Assembly: GCA_019234175.1 (NCBI GenBank)
Contig: JAFALP010000368.1
Location: forward strand, 1-18,228
DNA from: Actinomycetota bacterium
Lineage (GTDB): Bacteria > Actinomycetota > Thermoleophilia > Gaiellales > Gaiellaceae
Length of the DNA stretch: 18,228 bases
Direction of reading: 5' to 3'
Part shown: piece by piece, positions 15,343 through 18,228 of the stretch
How the letters are laid out: every line of letters starts with the position of its first letter
Position numbering within the stretch: the first letter of the stretch is position 1
Program-made: the position numbers and the translations under genes
Notes under the pieces: generated by a model
What the model saw: only the letters and a program-made list of their open reading frames with translations
Database searches by the model: none
What the model was told of the DNA's origin: nothing

Positions 15343-16605
15343 GTGCGGAGTTACTTCGGCACGGACGGCGTCCGCGGCGTGGTCGGGGAGTTCATCACGC
15401 CCGATCTCGTCGAGCGCCTCGGGAAGGCCTCGGCGCTCTGGTCGGGCGGCGGCCGCGTGTTCGTCGGCCGCGACACGCGCGCGTCCGGGGAGGAGCTCGA
15501 GGAGGCGTTCGCGCGCGGTGTCGAGTCGGCCGGGGGCATCGCCGTGCTCGCCGGCGTCGTGCCGACGCCCGCCGTGGCGCTCCTGCGTCTCGATCTCGGC
15601 GTGGTCATCTCCGCGTCGCACAACCCGCCGGAATACAACGGCGTGAAGTTCTTCGACCGGCGCGGCCGCAAGCTCACCGATGAGGCGGAGGAGGAGATCG
15701 AGTCGCTGCTCGACGCCGACGCGCCCGGCGGCGGCGAGATCGACCGCATCGACGTCGCCGTCGACAGCTATCTCGAGCACATCCTCGAGCGCTTCGGCTC
15801 GGACCTCTCCGGCCTGCGCGTCGGGGTCGATTGCGCCAACGGCGCGTATGCGGGCATCGCTCCGCATGCGTTCGAACGGCTCGGCGCCGAGGTGCACGCG
15901 ATCGGGGACGAGCCGGACGGTGCGAACATCAACGTCGGCTCCGGCGCCACCGACCTCGCTGCGCTGCAGGCGCTCGTCGTCGACAACGGGCTCGATCTCG
16001 GCGTCGCCTTCGACGGCGACGGCGACCACATGCTCGCCGTCGACGGCGACGGCGCCGTCGTCGACGGCGACGAGATCGTCGCCGTGCTCGCGCTCCATCT
16101 CGGAGTCGATCTCGTCGCGGTGACCACGATGACGAACCTCGGCTTCCACCGGTTGATGGAAGAGCGCGGGATCCGCGTCGTCACCACCGACGTCGGCGAC
16201 CGCTACGTGCTCGAGGCGCTCCACCGCGAGGGCGGTCTCCTCGGCGGAGAGCAGTCGGGGCACATCATCTATCTCCGCGACCACGTCACCGGCGACGGCC
16301 TCGCCGCCGCGCTGCTGCTCTGCGACGCCGTCCGCGGAACGACGCTCGCGCAGGCGGCTGCCGCCATGACGCGGTTCCCGCAGGCGAAGGTGAACGTGCC
16401 GCGCGCCGGCCGCGGGCCGCTGCCGCAGTCGCTCCTCGACGCCGTCGAGCGCGTCAACGGCGAGCTGAACGGCGACGGGCGCGTGCTCGTGCGGCCTTCC
16501 GGGACGGAGCCGGTCGTCCGGGTGCTCGCCGAGGCCCCGACCGAGGAGGAGTCGGAGGCCCTCTGTGGTACCGTGGTCCAGCTCGTTCAGACTGAGCTCG
16601 GCTGA
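15343..16605 (+). CDS. glmM: Phosphoglucosamine mutase
   Basis: The 420-residue enzyme interconverts glucosamine-6-phosphate and glucosamine-1-phosphate, feeding UDP-GlcNAc. It begins SYFGTDGVRGVVGEFITPDL, the canonical opening, so GTG 15343 was taken although the frame is open upstream. The phosphoserine motif is ISASHNPPEYNG (Ser92). The metal loop is FDGDGDH (224-229), where the family normally ends in Arg; His229 is unusual. GGEQSGHIIY binds sugar and RPSGTEPVVRV binds phosphate. It is somewhat shorter than the usual 440-450 residues. glmS follows after 56 bp, a logical pairing because GlmS makes its substrate. Confidence 0.92.
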   Translation: MRSYFGTDGVRGVVGEFITPDLVERLGKASALWSGGGRVFVGRDTRASGEELEEAFARGVESAGGIAVLAGVVPTPAVALLRLDLGVVISASHNPPEYNGVKFFDRRGRKLTDEAEEEIESLLDADAPGGGEIDRIDVAVDSYLEHILERFGSDLSGLRVGVDCANGAYAGIAPHAFERLGAEVHAIGDEPDGANINVGSGATDLAALQALVVDNGLDLGVAFDGDGDHMLAVDGDGAVVDGDEIVAVLALHLGVDLVAVTTMTNLGFHRLMEERGIRVVTTDVGDRYVLEALHREGGLLGGEQSGHIIYLRDHVTGDGLAAALLLCDAVRGTTLAQAAAAMTRFPQAKVNVPRAGRGPLPQSLLDAVERVNGELNGDGRVLVRPSGTEPVVRVLAEAPTEEESEALCGTVVQLVQTELG

Positions 16606-16630
16606 CGGTTTCGCAACGGCGCGGAACCGT
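16605..16630 (+). other. Inverted repeat between glmM and glmS
   Basis: ACGGTTTCGC (16605-16614) and GCGGAACCGT (16621-16630) pair with one mismatch around the loop AACGGC, starting at the last base of the glmM stop. A T/C-rich run (TTCTCTTTTCT) lies about 17 nt later, directly before glmS. It could be a weak terminator or attenuator, or an operator. No TANNNT hexamer occurs between the hairpin and the glmS ATG, so glmS transcripts probably include it. An extended -10, TGGTACCGT, ends at 16574 inside glmM. Confidence 0.45.
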
Positions 16631-16661
16631 CTCGAAGCCGGGCTCGTTCTCTTTTCTGCCC

Positions 16662-18228
16662 ATGTGCGGGATCATCGGATACGTCGGAGATCGTGAGGCC
16701 AAGCCGCTGCTGCTGCAGGGGCTGAAGCGTCTCGAATACAGGGGCTACGACTCCGCCGGCATCGCGCTCCGCGAGGACGACGGCCTCGAGTACGTGCGCG
16801 CGGTCGGCAACCTCGAGAACCTCCTCGAGGCGGCAGGGCCGAACGGGTCGACGTCGCGCCACGGCCTCGGCCATACCCGCTGGGCGACGCACGGCGGCGT
16901 CACCGTGCAGAACGCGCATCCGCTCACCGGCTGCGACGCGTCGAAGCTCGCCATCGTGCTGAACGGGATCGTGGAGAACTACCGCGAGCTGAAGGAGCAG
17001 CTGCAGGAGCGCGGCCACACCTTTACCTCCGAGACGGATGCCGAGGTCGTCGTGCACCTGCTCGAGGAGGCGTACGAGGGCGACCTCACCGATGCGCTCG
17101 CGCGCGTGTACCCGCAGCTCGAGGGCCACTTCTCCATCGTCGCCATCCACCACGACCATCCCGACCTGCTCGCAGGCGTGCGCCACCAGACGCCGCTCGT
17201 CGTCGGCGTCGGGGAAGGCGAGACCTTCATCGCGTCGTCGGTGGCGGCGTTCCTGAGCGAGACGCGCCGCGGCCACTTCCCCGGTGACGGCGAAATCGTC
17301 GAGATCACGCCCGCAGGCGCGCGCTTCCTCGTCGATGGCGACTCGCCGCGTTTGCCGGAGGAGATCCCGTGGGATCAGGACGTCGCCGAAAAGGGCGGCT
17401 TCGAGACGTTCATGCTCAAGGAGATCTACGAACAGCCGGACGCGGTGGGCGAGACGATCGGCGACCGCGTGCGCGGCCACAACCTCGTGCTCGAGGCGCT
17501 CGGCATGACCGAGCTCGAGGTGCAGAACCTGCGCCGCATCGTCATCGTCGCGTGCGGCACCGCGTACCACGCCGCCGTCGTCGGCAGGTACGTGATCGAG
17601 GAATGGGCCCGCGTCCCGGTCGAGCCGGACATCGCCAGCGAGTGGATCTACCGCAACCCGGTCCTGTCCAAGGACACGCTCGTCATCGGCATCTCGCAGT
17701 CGGGCGAGACGCGCGACACGGTGAACGCCGTGAAGCTCGCCCGAGAGAAGGGCGCCCGCACGCTCGCCATCACCAACCTCATGGGCACGCAGATCACGCG
17801 CGAGGCCGAGGCGACGATCTACACGCGCTGCGGTCTCGAGGTCGGCGTGGCGGCATCGAAGACGTTCACGGCGCAGGCGGCGCTGCTCTGCCTGATCGCG
17901 CTGAAGATGGCGCAGATCCGCAAGACGATCCCCCAGGACGAGATCGACTTCATCCTCGACCGCCTGCACGAGCTGCCGGAAAAGATGCAGGCGTTCCTCG
18001 ACGACGTCGACTCGGGCCGCCATCGCATCGACGAGATCGCGCAGCGCTTCCACGACAAGCCGTTCTTCCTCTATCTCGGGCGGCACATCGGCCTGCCGGT
18101 CGCGCTCGAGGGCGCGCTGAAGCTGAAGGAGATCTCGTACATCCCGACCGACGCCTACTCGGCGGGGGAGATGAAGCACGGGCCTATCGCGCTCCTCGTC
18201 GAGGGGTCGCCGGTGGTCGTCGTGGCGA
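16662..18228 (+). CDS. glmS: Glutamine-fructose-6-phosphate aminotransferase (partial, 3' end off the right edge)
   Basis: The 522 visible residues of an expected 600 or so make glucosamine-6-phosphate from fructose-6-phosphate and glutamine. MCGIIGYVG supplies the N-terminal nucleophile Cys2, and LKRLEYRGYDSAGIA, HTRWATHGG and LNGIVENYRELK complete the glutaminase domain. Two SIS domains follow: VACGTAYHAA with SQSGETRDT and GVAASKTFTAQ, then YLGRHIGLPVALEGALKLKEISYIPTDAYSAGEMKHGP, just before the edge. The ATG at 16662 is fixed by the need for Met-Cys. No Shine-Dalgarno precedes it. No glmS ribozyme is present upstream; the gap to glmM is only 56 bp. Confidence 0.97.
   Translation, partial: MCGIIGYVGDREAKPLLLQGLKRLEYRGYDSAGIALREDDGLEYVRAVGNLENLLEAAGPNGSTSRHGLGHTRWATHGGVTVQNAHPLTGCDASKLAIVLNGIVENYRELKEQLQERGHTFTSETDAEVVVHLLEEAYEGDLTDALARVYPQLEGHFSIVAIHHDHPDLLAGVRHQTPLVVGVGEGETFIASSVAAFLSETRRGHFPGDGEIVEITPAGARFLVDGDSPRLPEEIPWDQDVAEKGGFETFMLKEIYEQPDAVGETIGDRVRGHNLVLEALGMTELEVQNLRRIVIVACGTAYHAAVVGRYVIEEWARVPVEPDIASEWIYRNPVLSKDTLVIGISQSGETRDTVNAVKLAREKGARTLAITNLMGTQITREAEATIYTRCGLEVGVAASKTFTAQAALLCLIALKMAQIRKTIPQDEIDFILDRLHELPEKMQAFLDDVDSGRHRIDEIAQRFHDKPFFLYLGRHIGLPVALEGALKLKEISYIPTDAYSAGEMKHGPIALLVEGSPVVVVA

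Noticed and set aside
16011..16076. GACGGC-type tandem repeat
   Set aside because: The repeats are irregular and in frame, coding Asp-Gly runs around the GlmM metal loop, so codon constraint explains them.
16606..16661. Possible glmS ribozyme/riboswitch
   Set aside because: The gap is only 56 bp and lacks the conserved core and pseudoknots, which need well over 100 nt; the glmS ribozyme is mainly known from Firmicutes.
16587..18179. A 530-residue minus-strand open frame at the right end
   Set aside because: The plus strand here encodes an unmistakable GlmS; the minus frame is its shadow.

Overview
The window is about 70% G+C by eye. It carries a dense set of core bacterial genes, with many GTG/TTG starts, very short gaps and 4-bp stop/start overlaps. 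The murI-rph-rdgB block, the subfamily-2 PyrF, and the frequent leaderless starts all point to a high-GC Actinomycetota. A deep branch such as Thermoleophilia/Gaiellales is my guess, and this is inference: no rRNA gene is present to confirm it. I see no mobile element, phage gene, tRNA, rRNA or CRISPR array.

Layout from left to right. (1) A leftward secreted S15-type alpha/beta hydrolase is cut by the left edge. It diverges across 25 bp from the murI-rph-rdgB operon (cell-wall D-glutamate, tRNA 3' trimming, nucleotide-pool cleaning). The rdgB frame continues without a stop into a lipoprotein-like domain. (2) A leftward YihY/BrkB membrane protein faces that operon tail to tail and diverges from a coupled three-gene unit: Roadblock/LC7-like protein, small membrane protein, pyrE. 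(3) A histone-like HU gene has its own -35/-10 promoter, Shine-Dalgarno and a strong hairpin terminator. (4) pyrF, a one-TM LysM protein, a D,D-carboxypeptidase (PBP5 type) and a PfkB sugar kinase follow; pyrF-LysM and carboxypeptidase-kinase are each joined by 4-bp overlaps. (5) A leftward secreted protein with seven degenerate beta-propeller-like repeats diverges from guaB-guaA (GMP synthesis). (6) A VOC/glyoxalase-fold protein, a nitroreductase and a uracil-DNA glycosylase-like protein lead without a gap into rplM-rpsI (ribosomal proteins L13 and S9). (7) glmM and glmS (UDP-GlcNAc precursor supply) finish the window; glmS is cut by the right edge.

The genes serve pyrimidine synthesis (pyrE, pyrF), guanine nucleotide synthesis (guaB, guaA), peptidoglycan precursors and remodelling (murI, glmM, glmS, carboxypeptidase, LysM) and information processing (rph, HU, UDG, rplM, rpsI).

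Three observations stand out. First, nine non-coupled gene starts have a TANNNT -10 hexamer ending only 7-10 nt before the start codon and no usable Shine-Dalgarno, which implies widespread leaderless mRNAs. In several cases the upstream gene's stop codon forms part of the promoter hexamer. Second, RdgB's C-terminal helix doubles as a textbook lipoprotein signal peptide leading into an in-frame extracytoplasmic domain. Third, rplM appears to have a 27-nt leader that consists almost entirely of one perfect GC hairpin.
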